The notes under the pieces: model-generated
What the model saw: the letters and a program-made list of their open reading frames with translations, nothing else
What the model was told of the DNA's origin: nothing
The model's database searches: none
Program-made: the position numbers and the translations under genes
In this document: positions 10,170-19,164 of the stretch, one piece after another
Layout: every line of letters begins with the position of its first letter
Position numbering within the stretch: position 1 is the stretch's first letter
NCBI RefSeq assembly: GCF_014779555.2
Contig: NZ_CP094357.1
Coordinates: 4,402,001-4,466,000 of the forward strand
DNA: 64,000 bases
Source of the DNA: Lysobacter capsici
GTDB taxonomy: Bacteria; Pseudomonadota; Gammaproteobacteria; Xanthomonadales; Xanthomonadaceae
Reading direction: 5' to 3'

Positions 10170-10626
10170 TCGCGCGTCGCGCATCGCGAAATCGTTTGTA
10201 AGACACACGTCGGCGTTGACGCGTTTCGCTCGGGTCATGCGACTGTCGACACGATCCGGGCCAGGTCCATCGATGCGCGTGGATTGCGCCGACATCGATC
10301 GGATCGGCCGAACCTTCGAAGCGGTCCGATCGCAACGCACCGAGGCTGATCCCCCGCCCAAAACCGCCGAACCGTTGCCGATCGGCCTGAATTGTTAGCG
10401 ACTGATTAAACCGCACCGTGCCTGGGTTCCACCCCGATCGGGCTGCAGTCACAGGCATCGCGCGCCGCGCCGGTGTATGGTTTCCAGGTCGCGGCGATCG
10501 GCCGCGATGCACGCCGCGCGCCGCATCGCGCGGCCTGCGCATCGCGACGTTCGATGCGGACGCGCGCAGGCCGTTGCGCGCGCTGTCGATGCTGGCACGG
10601 CTCACTCCCCACCACGAGGAACGCTC
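10170..10626. other. Upstream region of the pqq operon
   Basis: This 457-base gap should contain the pqqA promoter. A TTGACG lies near 10217 and AT-richer sequence at about 10390-10405, but neither gives a convincing -35/-10 pair. No gene or strong repeat was recognised. Confidence 0.35.
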
Positions 10627-10710
10627 ATGAAGACTTGGTCCAAGCCTCAGATCCGCGAAATCTCGGTCGGCTGCGAAATCAATTCGTACTCCTCCGGCGA
10701 CCTGTTCTGA
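10627..10710 (+). CDS. pqqA: PQQ precursor peptide PqqA
   Basis: This 27-residue peptide is the ribosomal precursor of pyrroloquinoline quinone. It contains the required E-x3-Y pair (E17 and Y21 in CEINSY) that PqqE joins by a C-C bond. MKTWSKPQIREISVGCEI is the usual N-terminal leader that binds PqqD. GAGGAA lies seven bases before the ATG. It is the first gene of pqqABCDE and is separated from pqqB by 61 bases, as usual for a highly expressed precursor. Confidence 0.97.
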   Translation: MKTWSKPQIREISVGCEINSYSSGDLF

Positions 10711-10774
10711 GCATGCCCGCCTCTGCCGTCGCAACGCGCCCGGGGCCGCGCAGCCATTCGATGGATCATCGGTG

Positions 10775-11704
10775 ATGCGCATCCTCGTACTCGGTGCGGC
10801 GGCCGGAGGCGGCTACCCGCAGTGGAACTGCAACACCCCCGGCAGCCAGCGCGCCTGGCGCCAGGAACCCGGCCACCAGCGCCGCACCCAGGCCAGCATC
10901 GCGGTCAGCGCCGACGACGAGCGCTGGCTGCTGATCAACGCCTCGCCCGACTTCCGCCAGCAGATCCTCGCCCAGCCCGCGCTGTGGCCCAAACGCGATC
11001 TGCGCCACTCGCCGATCGAAGCGGTGCTGCTGACCAGCGGCGAAATCGATCACATCGCCGGATTGCTGTCGATGCGCGAACGCCAGCGCTTCGACCTGTG
11101 GGCGAGCTCGCGCGTGCTGGACGTGCTCGGCCAGAATCCGATCTTCGATTCGCTGCATCCCGATTACGTCACCCGCAAAGCGCTGACCCTGGACACGCCG
11201 ATCGAGGTCGCAGGCCACGACGCGCCGCTGGGCCTGCGGGTCACCGCCTTCAGCGTGCCCGGCAAGGTGCCGTTGTTCATGGAATCGCGCGCGAACGGTA
11301 ATTTGCAGGGCGGCGACGAAGAGACGGTCGGCCTGGAAATCAGCGACGGCCGCGAACGTTTCCTCTACATCCCCGGCTGCGCCGCCATGACCGACGACCT
11401 GCGTCGGCGATTGCACGGCGCCTCGCTGGTGCTGTTCGACGGCACCTTGTGGCGCGACGACGAAATGGTCCGCGCCGGCGTCGGCAGCAAGACCGGCGCG
11501 CGCATGGGCCATATGAACATCGCCGGCGACGGCGGCGAGGACGGCGGCACGCTCGCCGCGTTCGCCCCGCTCGACGTGCGGCGCAAACTGTTCATCCATC
11601 TCAATACCACCAACCCGTTGCTCGACGATCACTCGCCCGAACGCGCGCAAGCGCGCGCGCACGGCTGGGAAGTCGCCGAGGACGGCATGGAGCTGCAGCT
11701 GTGA
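10775..11704 (+). CDS. pqqB: PQQ biosynthesis protein PqqB
   Basis: The 309-residue protein has the metallo-beta-lactamase fold and is placed in the oxidative steps of PQQ maturation. It starts MRILVLGAAAGGGYPQWNC, the family's N-terminus, and includes the segment LTSGEIDHIAGLLSMRE in place of the classical HxHxDH site, as in other PqqB proteins, plus GHMNIAGDGG and HLNTTNPLLDD near the C-terminus. A GTG one codon upstream (10772) is an equally possible start; neither has a strong ribosome site. The stop overlaps the pqqC start (GTGA). Confidence 0.96.
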   Translation: MRILVLGAAAGGGYPQWNCNTPGSQRAWRQEPGHQRRTQASIAVSADDERWLLINASPDFRQQILAQPALWPKRDLRHSPIEAVLLTSGEIDHIAGLLSMRERQRFDLWASSRVLDVLGQNPIFDSLHPDYVTRKALTLDTPIEVAGHDAPLGLRVTAFSVPGKVPLFMESRANGNLQGGDEETVGLEISDGRERFLYIPGCAAMTDDLRRRLHGASLVLFDGTLWRDDEMVRAGVGSKTGARMGHMNIAGDGGEDGGTLAAFAPLDVRRKLFIHLNTTNPLLDDHSPERAQARAHGWEVAEDGMELQL

Positions 11705-12486
11705 ACGCAAGCGCGACCCAGGCGATCGACACCGACTTCATCGGCGACGATGCGCTGCTCACCCCGGCGCAACTGGAAGCGCGGCTGCGCGCGATCGGCG
11801 CGGAGCGTTACCACGACAAACACCCGTTCCATCACCTGCTGCACAGCGGCCGGTTGAACCGCGGCCAGGTCCAGGCCTGGGCGCTCAACCGTTTCGAATA
11901 TCAGCGCTGCATCCCGCTCAAGGACGCCGCCCTGCTAGCCCGCATCGAGGACCCGCAACTGCGCCGGGTCTGGCGCCAGCGCATCGTCGATCACGACGGC
12001 GAGCGCGACGGCGACGGCGGCATCGCGCGTTGGCTGCACCTGACCGATGCGCTGGGCCTGGACCGGGCGATGGTCGAATCCGGCCGTGCCCTGTTGCCGG
12101 CCACGCGTTTCGCCGTGCAGGCCTATATCCATTTCGTGCGCGAACGCAGTCTGCTCGAAGCGATCGCGTCGTCGCTGACCGAACTGTTCGCGCCGACCAT
12201 CATCGGCCAGCGCGTCAGCGGCATGCTGGCCAATTACGACTTCGTCTCGCGCCAGTCGCTGGCCTATTTCGATTCGCGCCTGCACCAGGCGCCGCAGGAC
12301 GCCGACTTCGCCCTCGACTACGTCAAGCGCCACGCCCTCACCCGCGAGCAGCAGGACGCGGTGTGCGCGGCGCTGCGGTTCAAATGCGAGGTGCTGTGGT
12401 CGATGCTCGATGCCTTGCATCTGGCCTACGTCGAACCGCGGTTGATTCCGCCGGGCGCGTTCCGTCCGGACGAGGCCGGCGCATGA
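11701..12486 (+). CDS. pqqC: Pyrroloquinoline-quinone synthase PqqC
   Basis: The 261-residue all-helical oxidase carries out the final ring closure and oxidation to PQQ without a metal cofactor. Family segments seen are [36 protein letters not shown], the HDGE motif and the long helices of the TenA/PqqC fold. The GTG at 11701 overlaps the pqqB stop by four bases; the open frame runs further upstream but has no PqqC sequence there. The stop overlaps the pqqD ATG (ATGA), so synthesis is likely coupled through the operon. Confidence 0.96.
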   Translation: MNASATQAIDTDFIGDDALLTPAQLEARLRAIGAERYHDKHPFHHLLHSGRLNRGQVQAWALNRFEYQRCIPLKDAALLARIEDPQLRRVWRQRIVDHDGERDGDGGIARWLHLTDALGLDRAMVESGRALLPATRFAVQAYIHFVRERSLLEAIASSLTELFAPTIIGQRVSGMLANYDFVSRQSLAYFDSRLHQAPQDADFALDYVKRHALTREQQDAVCAALRFKCEVLWSMLDALHLAYVEPRLIPPGAFRPDEAGA

Positions 12487-12779
12487 GCGCGCCGATCGAA
12501 TCCACCGCGGTGCCGCGCTTCCCCGCCGGGGTCCGCCTGCAGCACGACCGCGCGCGCGATCAGTGGGTGCTGCTGGCGCCGGAACGGGTGGTCGAACTCG
12601 ACGAGATCGCCCACGCCGTGCTCGCCCGCGTCGATGCCGCCAGCAACGTCGAAACCATCGTGCAGGCGCTCGCCACCGAATACGGCGCCGAGCCTGCGCA
12701 GGTGCACGGCGACGTGATCGAACTGTTCGCGACCCTGCAGGAAAAACGCATGCTCACGCTGAGCGCGCCGATGCCATGA
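12483..12779 (+). CDS. pqqD: PqqA-binding chaperone PqqD
   Basis: The 98-residue protein is the peptide chaperone (RRE-type domain) that presents PqqA to PqqE. It shows the family pattern [20 protein letters not shown], then [19 protein letters not shown], the winged-helix recognition element. The ATG overlaps the pqqC stop, and its own stop overlaps the pqqE ATG. It is a separate protein here and is not fused to PqqC or PqqE as in some bacteria. Confidence 0.95.
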   Translation: MSAPIESTAVPRFPAGVRLQHDRARDQWVLLAPERVVELDEIAHAVLARVDAASNVETIVQALATEYGAEPAQVHGDVIELFATLQEKRMLTLSAPMP

Positions 12780-13951
12780 GCGTCGAAGCCGCCAGCGTCG
12801 CCGGCATCGCCGCGGAACTTGCGCCGCGCAAGGCACCGCCACCCGTACCCGCGCCACCGCTGGCGGTGCTGCTGGAACTGACCCATCGCTGCCCGCTGTC
12901 GTGCCCGTACTGCTCCAATCCGCTGCAACTGGTCGGCATGCGCGAGGAACTGGCCACCGCCGACTGGCTGCGCGTGCTCGATCAGGCCGCCGAGCTCGGC
13001 GTGCTGCAAGTGCATTACTCCGGCGGCGAACCGACCCTGCGCAAGGACCTGCCCGAGCTGCTGCGGCATGCGCGCGCGCTCGGCCTGTACTGCAATCTGA
13101 TCACCTCCGGCGTAGGCGTGACGCGCGAGCGCCTGCAGGAGTTGCAGCAGGCCGGCCTGGACCATCTGCAACTGAGCATCCAGGACAGCCAGGCCGCGGG
13201 CGCCGACCGTATCGCCGGTTACGCCGGCAGCCACGAACGCAAGCTCGCGCTGGCGCGCTGGTGCGGCGAGCTCGATCTGCCGCTGACCCTCAACGCCGTC
13301 GTGCATCGGCACAACGCCGAACGCGTCGCGCAGATGATCGAACTCGCGCTCGATCTGGGCGCGGGTCGGCTCGAAGTCGCGCACACCCAGTACTACGGCT
13401 GGGGCCTGAGCAATCGCGCCGCGCTGATGCCCACGCGCGCGCAACTCGACGCGGTCACCGCCGTGGTCGAGGACGCGCGCCAACGGCTGCGCGGACGGCT
13501 GACCATCGACTACGTCACCCCCGATTATTACGCGCGCCGGCCCAAAGCCTGCATGGGCGGCTGGGCGCAGCGCTTCGTCAACATCACCCCGGACGGCAAG
13601 GTGCTGCCCTGCCACGCCGCCGAGACCCTGACCGAGCTGCGCTTCGACTCGGTGCGCGAACGCAGCCTGGGCGACATCTGGCGCGACTCCGACGCGTTCG
13701 TGCGCTACCGCGGCACCGACTGGATGCCCGAGCCCTGCCGCGGCTGCGAGCGCCGCGAAATCGACTGGGGCGGTTGCCGCTGCCAGGCGCTGGCGCTCAG
13801 CGGCCGCGCCGATACGCTCGATCCGGTGTGCGAGAAATCGCCCGATCACGCGCGGGTTCGCGCCTTGGCCGAAACCGAATCGGCCGCGCCGGCGCCGGAG
13901 TTCGTATACCGCCGTCTGCGCGCGACGGGCGCCAAGGCCGCGACCGACTGA
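12776..13951 (+). CDS. pqqE: PqqA peptide cyclase PqqE (radical SAM)
   Basis: The 391-residue radical SAM enzyme links the Glu and Tyr side chains of PqqA. The SAM-cluster cysteines are C39, C43 and C46 in CPLSCPYC, followed by the SAM-binding [15 protein letters not shown]-terminal SPASM region with further cysteines ([32 protein letters not shown]) should hold auxiliary Fe-S clusters. An Ala/Pro-rich N-terminal 30 residues precede the core. The ATG overlaps the pqqD stop. It ends the operon: no pqqF/pqqG peptidase gene and no PQQ-dependent dehydrogenase lies in the window. Confidence 0.96.
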   Translation: MSVEAASVAGIAAELAPRKAPPPVPAPPLAVLLELTHRCPLSCPYCSNPLQLVGMREELATADWLRVLDQAAELGVLQVHYSGGEPTLRKDLPELLRHARALGLYCNLITSGVGVTRERLQELQQAGLDHLQLSIQDSQAAGADRIAGYAGSHERKLALARWCGELDLPLTLNAVVHRHNAERVAQMIELALDLGAGRLEVAHTQYYGWGLSNRAALMPTRAQLDAVTAVVEDARQRLRGRLTIDYVTPDYYARRPKACMGGWAQRFVNITPDGKVLPCHAAETLTELRFDSVRERSLGDIWRDSDAFVRYRGTDWMPEPCRGCERREIDWGGCRCQALALSGRADTLDPVCEKSPDHARVRALAETESAAPAPEFVYRRLRATGAKAATD

Positions 13952-13981
13952 CGCCGTATCGGCGCCCCACTTCGGCAACCG

Positions 13982-14347
13982 TCAGTCCAGCAGCTCGCGC
14001 AAGCGCTCGAAATAATCGCCGCTCCATTTCGAATACAGCGCGTCGTCGAGATTGACGATCCGATAGCCGTCTTCGATATCGAAATGGGAAAACACGCATC
14101 GGCACACGCCCAGCGCGATCCAGACGATGTTCGCGCGATGCGCCTGGCGCGCGACCGCGTCGCTCGAGACCAACTGCAGGTCGGCAACTAGCGATTCGAA
14201 TAACGCCGCATCGAACACGCCGCGCTCGAACAGCCCATGGCAGAACGTGCCTTCGATCTCGTCATCGCGATTGCTCAGCAGACGGGCGATGGCCGCCTCG
14301 ATCCGCGGGTCGCGCGGCGCGGCTTGAGTCGGGATCGTTGAATTCAT
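13982..14347 (-). CDS. Hypothetical protein, 121 residues
   Basis: The protein starts MNSTIPTQAAPRDPRIEA; AAAGGA sits just before this ATG, which favours it over an upstream in-frame start. It is acidic and looks globular and mostly helical (IEAAIARLLSNRDDEIEG, FDAALFESLVADLQLVSS, ANIVWIALGVCRCVF), with no signal peptide or clear membrane span. I recognise no family. The gene converges on pqqE with a 30-base gap, so it is probably unrelated in transcription, though it could be linked by position. Confidence 0.7.
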   Translation of the reverse strand: MNSTIPTQAAPRDPRIEAAIARLLSNRDDEIEGTFCHGLFERGVFDAALFESLVADLQLVSSDAVARQAHRANIVWIALGVCRCVFSHFDIEDGYRIVNLDDALYSKWSGDYFERLRELLD

Positions 14348-14567
14348 CGCTGCGTCCTTTCGAATGGAAACCCGTGTCGCCGCGCCCCAGTCAGGCCGCG
14401 ACCACGCCGCGAGACATCGTAACGGTGCCATCCGCACCGCACGATGCAAGCACGCGGGCACCCTGTCGTTCCGCCCCGGATCCTGGGCCGTACGAACAGG
14501 CTTGCCGTGTCGCCGACTGCGGGCATACTCGAGCGAATCCCTCGCGCGCCACGATCAGGAACCGGCC

Positions 14568-16208
14568 ATGCCCGCCTTTCATTGCACCGCCCGCCTCAGC
14601 CTCGCGGCGCTGACGCTCGCGCTGGCCGCATGCACCGGCCCCCAGGCGGTGCGTGCGCCGCGGCCGGTCGTGGCCTCCGACGAAGCCGCCAAGGGCTTCC
14701 TGCCGACCGACCCGCTGCGCCTGGCCGAAGCCGACACCGCCGCGCTGAGCGCGCGCATGGCCAACGGCGAGCTCAGCAGCGTGCGCCTGACCCAGGGCTA
14801 CCTCGACCGCATCGCCGCGCTCGACGACGCCGGCCCGCAGCTCAACGCGGTGATCGAACTCAACCCCGACGCGCTCGCCGAAGCGCGCAAGCTCGACGAC
14901 GAGCGCAAGGCCGGCCAACTGCGCGGCCCGCTGCACGGCATCCCGGTGCTGATCAAGGACAACATCGACGCCACGCCGATGGTCAATTCGGCCGGCTCGC
15001 TGGCGCTGGCCGAGCACCGCCCCAAGACCGACGCGCCGATCGTCGCCGCGCTGCGCCGCGCCGGCGCGGTGATCCTGGGCAAGACCAACCTCAGCGAATG
15101 GGCGAACTTCCGTTCGACCCATTCGATCTCCGGCTGGAGCGGCCGCGGCGGCCTGACCCGCAATCCTTACGTGCTCGACCGCACCGCCTGCGGTTCCAGC
15201 AGCGGTACCGGCGCGGCGATCGCCGCCAGCCTAGCCGCGGTCGGCGTGGGCACCGAAACCGACGGCAGCATCCTGTGCCCGGCGGCGATGAACGGGCTGG
15301 TCGGGTTCAAGCCGACGGTCGGGCTGGTCAGCCGCCAGGGCATCATCCCGATCTCGCACAGCCAGGACACCGCCGGCCCGATGGCGCGCAGCGTCGCCGA
15401 CGCCGCGCAGTTGCTCAGCGTGCTCGCGTCGGCCGAGGCCGGCGGCGACAGCGCCGCGCTGGCCGGCGCCGACAAGCGCCTGGCCGATTACGTTAGCGGC
15501 CTGGACGGCGACGCGCTGCAGGGCGCGCGCCTGGGCCTGCTGCGCGAATCGGGCGTGGGTCAGCTGCCGGCGATCGACGCCGCGCTCGAACGCGCGCTCA
15601 AGACCCTGCGCGATGCCGGCGCCACCATCGTCGAGGTCAAGATTGCGACCGCGGGCCAGTGGGACCGCGCCGAGGGCGAGGTGCTGCGCTACGAATTCAA
15701 GGACGGCCTGGAGCGCTATCTGCGCGAAAGCGGCGCGCCGGTGAAGACGCTGAGCGAACTGATCGCGTTCAACCAGGCCAACGCCGCGCGCGAGCAACCT
15801 TACTTCGGCCAGGAATTGTTCGAGCAGGCCAACAAGAAGGGCAGCCTCAAGGACCCGGCCTACCGCAAGTTCGCCGCGCAGGCGCGGCAGCTCGCCGGCC
15901 CGCAGGGCATCGACGCGACGCTCAAGCGGCACAAGCTCGACGCGCTGATCGCGCCGGCCACCACCCCGGCCTTCATGGTCGACCCGGTCAACGGCGACCC
16001 CTTCGGCGGCGCCAGCTGGGGCGCGGCCGCAGTCGCCGGGTATCCGAGCCTGACCGTGCCGATGGGCGACGCATCCGGCCTGCCGATCGGCCTGGTGTTC
16101 ATGGGCAAGCGCTGGAGCGACGCGCACCTGCTGTCGCTGGGCTACGCCTTCGAACAACTGACCCTGGCGCGCACGCCGCCGGGGTATCGGGTGACGCTGA
16201 GCCCCTGA
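14568..16208 (+). CDS. Amidase-signature family lipoprotein
   Basis: The 546-residue protein starts with a lipoprotein signal (lipobox LAAC, C22), so it should be lipid-anchored in the cell envelope. The body is an amidase-signature hydrolase. The Ser-cisSer-Lys triad can be placed as K130 (PVLIKDNID), S210 (ACGSSSGTGAA) and nucleophile S234 (TETDGSILCPAA), with the 24-residue spacing between the two Ser that the family shows. It is annotated in other genomes as amidase or Glu-tRNA amidotransferase A-like, but the envelope location argues against a tRNA role; the amide substrate is unknown. ATCAGGAA precedes the chosen ATG. It stands alone, followed by a repeat and terminator. Confidence 0.9.
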   Translation: MPAFHCTARLSLAALTLALAACTGPQAVRAPRPVVASDEAAKGFLPTDPLRLAEADTAALSARMANGELSSVRLTQGYLDRIAALDDAGPQLNAVIELNPDALAEARKLDDERKAGQLRGPLHGIPVLIKDNIDATPMVNSAGSLALAEHRPKTDAPIVAALRRAGAVILGKTNLSEWANFRSTHSISGWSGRGGLTRNPYVLDRTACGSSSGTGAAIAASLAAVGVGTETDGSILCPAAMNGLVGFKPTVGLVSRQGIIPISHSQDTAGPMARSVADAAQLLSVLASAEAGGDSAALAGADKRLADYVSGLDGDALQGARLGLLRESGVGQLPAIDAALERALKTLRDAGATIVEVKIATAGQWDRAEGEVLRYEFKDGLERYLRESGAPVKTLSELIAFNQANAAREQPYFGQELFEQANKKGSLKDPAYRKFAAQARQLAGPQGIDATLKRHKLDALIAPATTPAFMVDPVNGDPFGGASWGAAAVAGYPSLTVPMGDASGLPIGLVFMGKRWSDAHLLSLGYAFEQLTLARTPPGYRVTLSP

Positions 16209-16234
16209 GTTCGAAGTTTCATCGTCGCCACATC

Positions 16235-16271
16235 AGCCCCCTGCAGGAGCGGCGCAAGCCGCGACCGCGAC
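16235..16271 (+). repeat. TAGGAGCGGCGCAAGCCGCG-type repeat
   Basis: The sequence AGCCCCCTGCAGGAGCGGCG followed by CAAGCCGCGACCGCG lies just after the amidase gene. The same unit recurs at 63924-64000. It is a short palindrome-prone intergenic repeat frequent in Xanthomonadaceae-like genomes. Confidence 0.7.
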
Positions 16272-16316
16272 ACCCCAGCGACGACCCAAACACGTCCCGC
16301 GACCACGCCGCAAAAC

Positions 16317-16345
16317 CAAAAACCCGCCTCATCGGCGGGTTTTCG
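16317..16345. terminator. Bidirectional Rho-independent terminator
   Basis: AACCCGCC pairs with GGCGGGTT (one mismatch-free 8-bp stem) across a short TCAT-type loop, with A on the left and four T on the right. It lies between the convergent amidase and membrane-protein genes and can serve both. Confidence 0.85.
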
Positions 16346-16366
16346 CTGTCTGCATCCAAGCTCGCA

Positions 16367-16810
16367 TTACGGCGGCCGCCCAAGCCGCTTCCACACCCGC
16401 AGCAAACCGATCAAATGCACCACGCCGATGCCGAGGCAAATACCCGAACTCCACAGCCAGAAACTCACGCTGCGCCCCGGAAACACACTCATCATCGGCA
16501 CCGCGGCCAAACCGCGCAGCAGATACACCGTGGTGACCAGAAACATCACCGTTCGCAGCAACGGCAAACGGCGCAACACACCCGCGGCGGAAAACGCGTA
16601 CAGCGCCCAGACCGTCAGCACCGAGGCGATCACCAACGTGGCGACGGCCGGATACCAGTGACCAGCGATCGAAGCCTGCGCCATCCATTCGCCAGCGCCC
16701 AAGGCGCGATACCACGGCGCACCGAACACGATGCAGCCCAGATGCAACAAGGCGGCGAGCGCGCTGAGCGCGCCCGCCGCCATCAAGGTCCGATCAGGTT
16801 CGCCGCTCAT
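16367..16810 (-). CDS. Small integral membrane protein, 147 residues
   Basis: The protein has about four membrane segments: around residues 10-30 (AAGALSALAALLHLGCIVFG), 50-75 (WYPAVATLVIASVLTVWALYAF), 85-105 and 115-140 (SFWLWSSGICLGIGVVHLIG). It resembles small conserved membrane proteins of unknown function found in related bacteria. The ATG at 16810 is chosen because AAGGA precedes it; the long upstream open frame overlaps the DAHP synthase gene antiparallel-in-frame and is not real. It lies 32 bases behind the DAHP synthase stop and is probably in its transcript. Confidence 0.8.
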   Translation of the reverse strand: MSGEPDRTLMAAGALSALAALLHLGCIVFGAPWYRALGAGEWMAQASIAGHWYPAVATLVIASVLTVWALYAFSAAGVLRRLPLLRTVMFLVTTVYLLRGLAAVPMMSVFPGRSVSFWLWSSGICLGIGVVHLIGLLRVWKRLGRPP

Positions 16811-16842
16811 CGTCCTTACGAACCGATGACCGACGACGCAGC

Positions 16843-18237
16843 TCAGGCCGGCGCCGCGATCTGCGCCTGCTTGCGCACGATCAGCATCGCCACTTCCAGC
16901 GCCTGTTCGTAGTTCAGGCGCGGATCGACCGTGGAACGGTACGCGCGCTCGAGATCGCTCTCGGTCAACTCGCGCGCGCCGCCGAGACACTCGGTCACGT
17001 CTTCGCCGGTCAGCTCCAGATGCACACCGCCCAGGCGCGTGCCGGCCGCGGCATGCAGCTCGAACGAGGTCTCGATCTCGGCGCGGATGTTGCGGAAGCG
17101 GCGGGTCTTGTAACCGTTGCTGGTGCTTTCGGTGTTGCCGTGCATCGGATCGCACACCCACAGCACGCGGCGGCCGTCGCGACGCATCGCATCGAGCAGC
17201 GGCGGCAGCTTCTCGGCGACCGCGGTCGCGCCCATGCGATGGATGAAGGTCAAGCGGCCCGGTTCATCCTCGGGATTGAGCAGGTCGATCGTGCGCAGCA
17301 GCTGATCCGGCGTGACCGACGGACCGACCTTGAGCGCGATCGGGTTGCGGATGCCGCGGAAATATTCGGCATGGGCGCCGTCGACCGCGGCGGTGCGCAT
17401 GCCGATCCACGGGTAGTGGGTGCTGAGGTTGAAGTGGCCCCAGTGACGCGGCACCTGCCGGGTCATCGACTCTTCGTACGGCAGCAGCAGCGCTTCGTGC
17501 GAGGTGTAGAAATCGACCCGGTTGAGGTTGTGCACTTCCGAACCCGACAAGGTCTCCATGAAGCGCACCGCGTCGCCGATCGCATTGACCATGCGCCGGT
17601 ACTCGTCGGCCAGCGGCGAGTGACCGACCCAGCTCAGGTTCCAGTACTCGGGATGATGCAGGTCGGCGAAACCGCCGTCGATCAGCGCGCGCACGAAGTT
17701 CATCGTCATCGCCGAACGCGCGTGGCCCTTGATCATGCGACGCGGATCGGGCCGGCGCGCGGCCTCGTTGAAGGCCGGCGCGTTGACCATGTCGCCGCGG
17801 TAGCTCGGCAGGGTCACGCCGTCGATGGTCTCGGTGTCGGCCGAACGCGGCTTGGCGTACTGGCCGGCGAAACGCCCGACCCGCACCACTGGCTTGCGCA
17901 TGCCATGGACCAGCACCAGGCTCATCTGCAGCAACACCTTCAGACGATTGGAGATCACGTCCGAGGAGCACTGGTCGAAGCTCTCGGCGCAGTCGCCGCC
18001 CTGCAGCAAAAATCGCTTGCCTTCCTGCGCCTCGGCCAGTTGCTGCTTGAGCGAGAGGATCTCCCACGAGGTCACCAACGGCGGCAGCTGACGCAATTCC
18101 TGCAACGCGGATTCAAGATCGGCCGCGTCCGGATAGCTGGGCAACTGCAGTGCGGTGCGCTCGCGCCAGGAGGTCGGGCTCCAGTCGGCGGGCAGGTTGA
18201 CGGCACGGAGGTTGCTGTTGCGATCGGAAGCGCTCAT
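16843..18237 (-). CDS. Class II 3-deoxy-7-phosphoheptulonate (DAHP) synthase
   Basis: The 464-residue enzyme condenses phosphoenolpyruvate and erythrose 4-phosphate, the first step of the shikimate pathway to aromatic compounds. It is the class II (plant-like) type: FLLQGGDCAESFDQC near the N-terminus provides a metal-binding Cys, followed by VRVGRFAGQYAKPRS, SHEALLLPYEE, HFIGIRTA-like HYPWIGMRTA, KVGPSVTPDQLL, WVCDPMHGNT and GGVHLELTGEDVTEC. CAAGGAA precedes the ATG. Class II enzymes often supply either the main pathway or secondary metabolism; nothing nearby points to a specialised cluster. The next gene on the strand is the small membrane protein. Confidence 0.95.
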   Translation of the reverse strand: MSASDRNSNLRAVNLPADWSPTSWRERTALQLPSYPDAADLESALQELRQLPPLVTSWEILSLKQQLAEAQEGKRFLLQGGDCAESFDQCSSDVISNRLKVLLQMSLVLVHGMRKPVVRVGRFAGQYAKPRSADTETIDGVTLPSYRGDMVNAPAFNEAARRPDPRRMIKGHARSAMTMNFVRALIDGGFADLHHPEYWNLSWVGHSPLADEYRRMVNAIGDAVRFMETLSGSEVHNLNRVDFYTSHEALLLPYEESMTRQVPRHWGHFNLSTHYPWIGMRTAAVDGAHAEYFRGIRNPIALKVGPSVTPDQLLRTIDLLNPEDEPGRLTFIHRMGATAVAEKLPPLLDAMRRDGRRVLWVCDPMHGNTESTSNGYKTRRFRNIRAEIETSFELHAAAGTRLGGVHLELTGEDVTECLGGARELTESDLERAYRSTVDPRLNYEQALEVAMLIVRKQAQIAAPA

Positions 18238-18327
18238 TTCCTTGATTCCAGTTGGTGTCGCGGTGTGTGGTGGGTGGTTGGGATGGATGGGAGGGTGGAG
18301 ACGGCGAAAGACGAAGGGCTACTGAGT

Positions 18328-18828
18328 TCAACGGCCGCGGAACGCGGCATAGGCCGCCCACAGCGCCAGCACGACGAAGCAGATCAGGCTCCAGGCCGGC
18401 ATGGACAGACCGAGGAAGGTCCAGTCCACGTTGGCGCATTCGCCCGAGCCGGTCATGACCTTCTTGATCACGCCGGTGATCGGCATCGCATCGAGCATGT
18501 AGTTCAGGCCCGGGCCGCAGGCCGGGACCTGGTCCGGCGGCAGGTGCTGCAGGCGCACGTGATTGCCGGCGACCGCGATACCCGCCAGCGAGGCTAGCAG
18601 GGCCAGGACGCCGTAACCGCGACGCCCGCCGGCCTTCTTGGGGCCATGCAGCGCGCCGAGCAGGAACACCAGGCCCAGCGCGGCGAACGCCACGCGCTGG
18701 AAGATGCACAGTGGGCACGGCTCGAGGTGCTGGTAGAGCTGCAGGTAGAAGGCATACGCGAGCAAGCCCGCGCAGGCCAGAAAACCAAGCAGAAATTGAA
18801 TCCGGAAGGAGGCTTTGAAGGGGTTCAT
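18328..18828 (-). CDS. dsbB: Disulfide bond formation protein DsbB
   Basis: The 166-residue inner-membrane protein re-oxidises DsbA and passes electrons to quinones. It has four membrane segments and two periplasmic cysteine pairs: C38/C41 in CPLCIFQR and C104/C131 in PACGPG and GECANV. The Arg after the first pair (QR at 44-45) is the quinone-linked residue of the family. I chose the ATG at 18828 because MNPFKASFRIQFLLGF is the common N-terminus; the ribosome site is weak. It is 90 bases upstream of the DAHP synthase gene on the same strand. Confidence 0.95.
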   Translation of the reverse strand: MNPFKASFRIQFLLGFLACAGLLAYAFYLQLYQHLEPCPLCIFQRVAFAALGLVFLLGALHGPKKAGGRRGYGVLALLASLAGIAVAGNHVRLQHLPPDQVPACGPGLNYMLDAMPITGVIKKVMTGSGECANVDWTFLGLSMPAWSLICFVVLALWAAYAAFRGR

Positions 18829-19164
18829 GCTCACACCATACGGGTCTGGGTCGGGTCGTGCCAATGTCGAATCGGCATGTATTTTCGCAACGCGGCATTT
18901 CGTCGCAGCAACATCGACTGCGCCCGGGGACGAAAGTTGCCGCCCCGTTCACGACCCTGAAAACCCCTCCGATGCATGAGATGACCGAACCCTACCGCGG
19001 CGCGGCGCTTTCGACCGCAACCGTTGCGCGAGTAACCGTTGCCAGAACGCAAAAACCCCGGCCGGGGCCGGGGCTTTGCTGGCTGCCGCCGCGACCGCGA
19101 ACGGTCATGGACGGTAGAGGCTCGCGCTGGAACATCGCTGCGCCGGTCGCCCGGCGCGACGGAT
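18829..19164. other. Intergenic gap between rplQ and dsbB
   Basis: The gap holds the dsbB promoter region (not resolved) and the terminator at 19051-19077. No gene was supported. Confidence 0.4.
19051..19077 (-). terminator. Terminator at the end of the alpha ribosomal cluster
   Basis: On the minus strand GCCCCGGC pairs with GCCGGGGT across a CCCG loop and is followed by five T. It lies about 90 bases after the rplQ stop, at the end of the long ribosomal block. Confidence 0.85.

Noticed and set aside
10170-10626. Small genes upstream of pqqA (for example 10216-10398)
   Set aside because: No ribosome site or protein-like composition; the frames are ordinary open stretches in GC-rich DNA.
11449-11700. 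A longer PqqC start at 11449
   Set aside because: The extension overlaps pqqB and is Arg-rich out-of-frame sequence; the GTG at 11701 fits the overlap pattern.
12563-12775. A longer PqqE start at 12563
   Set aside because: It would overlap nearly all of pqqD in another frame; the ATG at 12776 overlaps the pqqD stop in the usual way and matches family length.
16811-17161. N-terminal extension of the small membrane protein into the DAHP synthase gene
   Set aside because: The extension is an out-of-frame reading of the DAHP synthase gene on the same strand, and a good ribosome site precedes the ATG at 16810.
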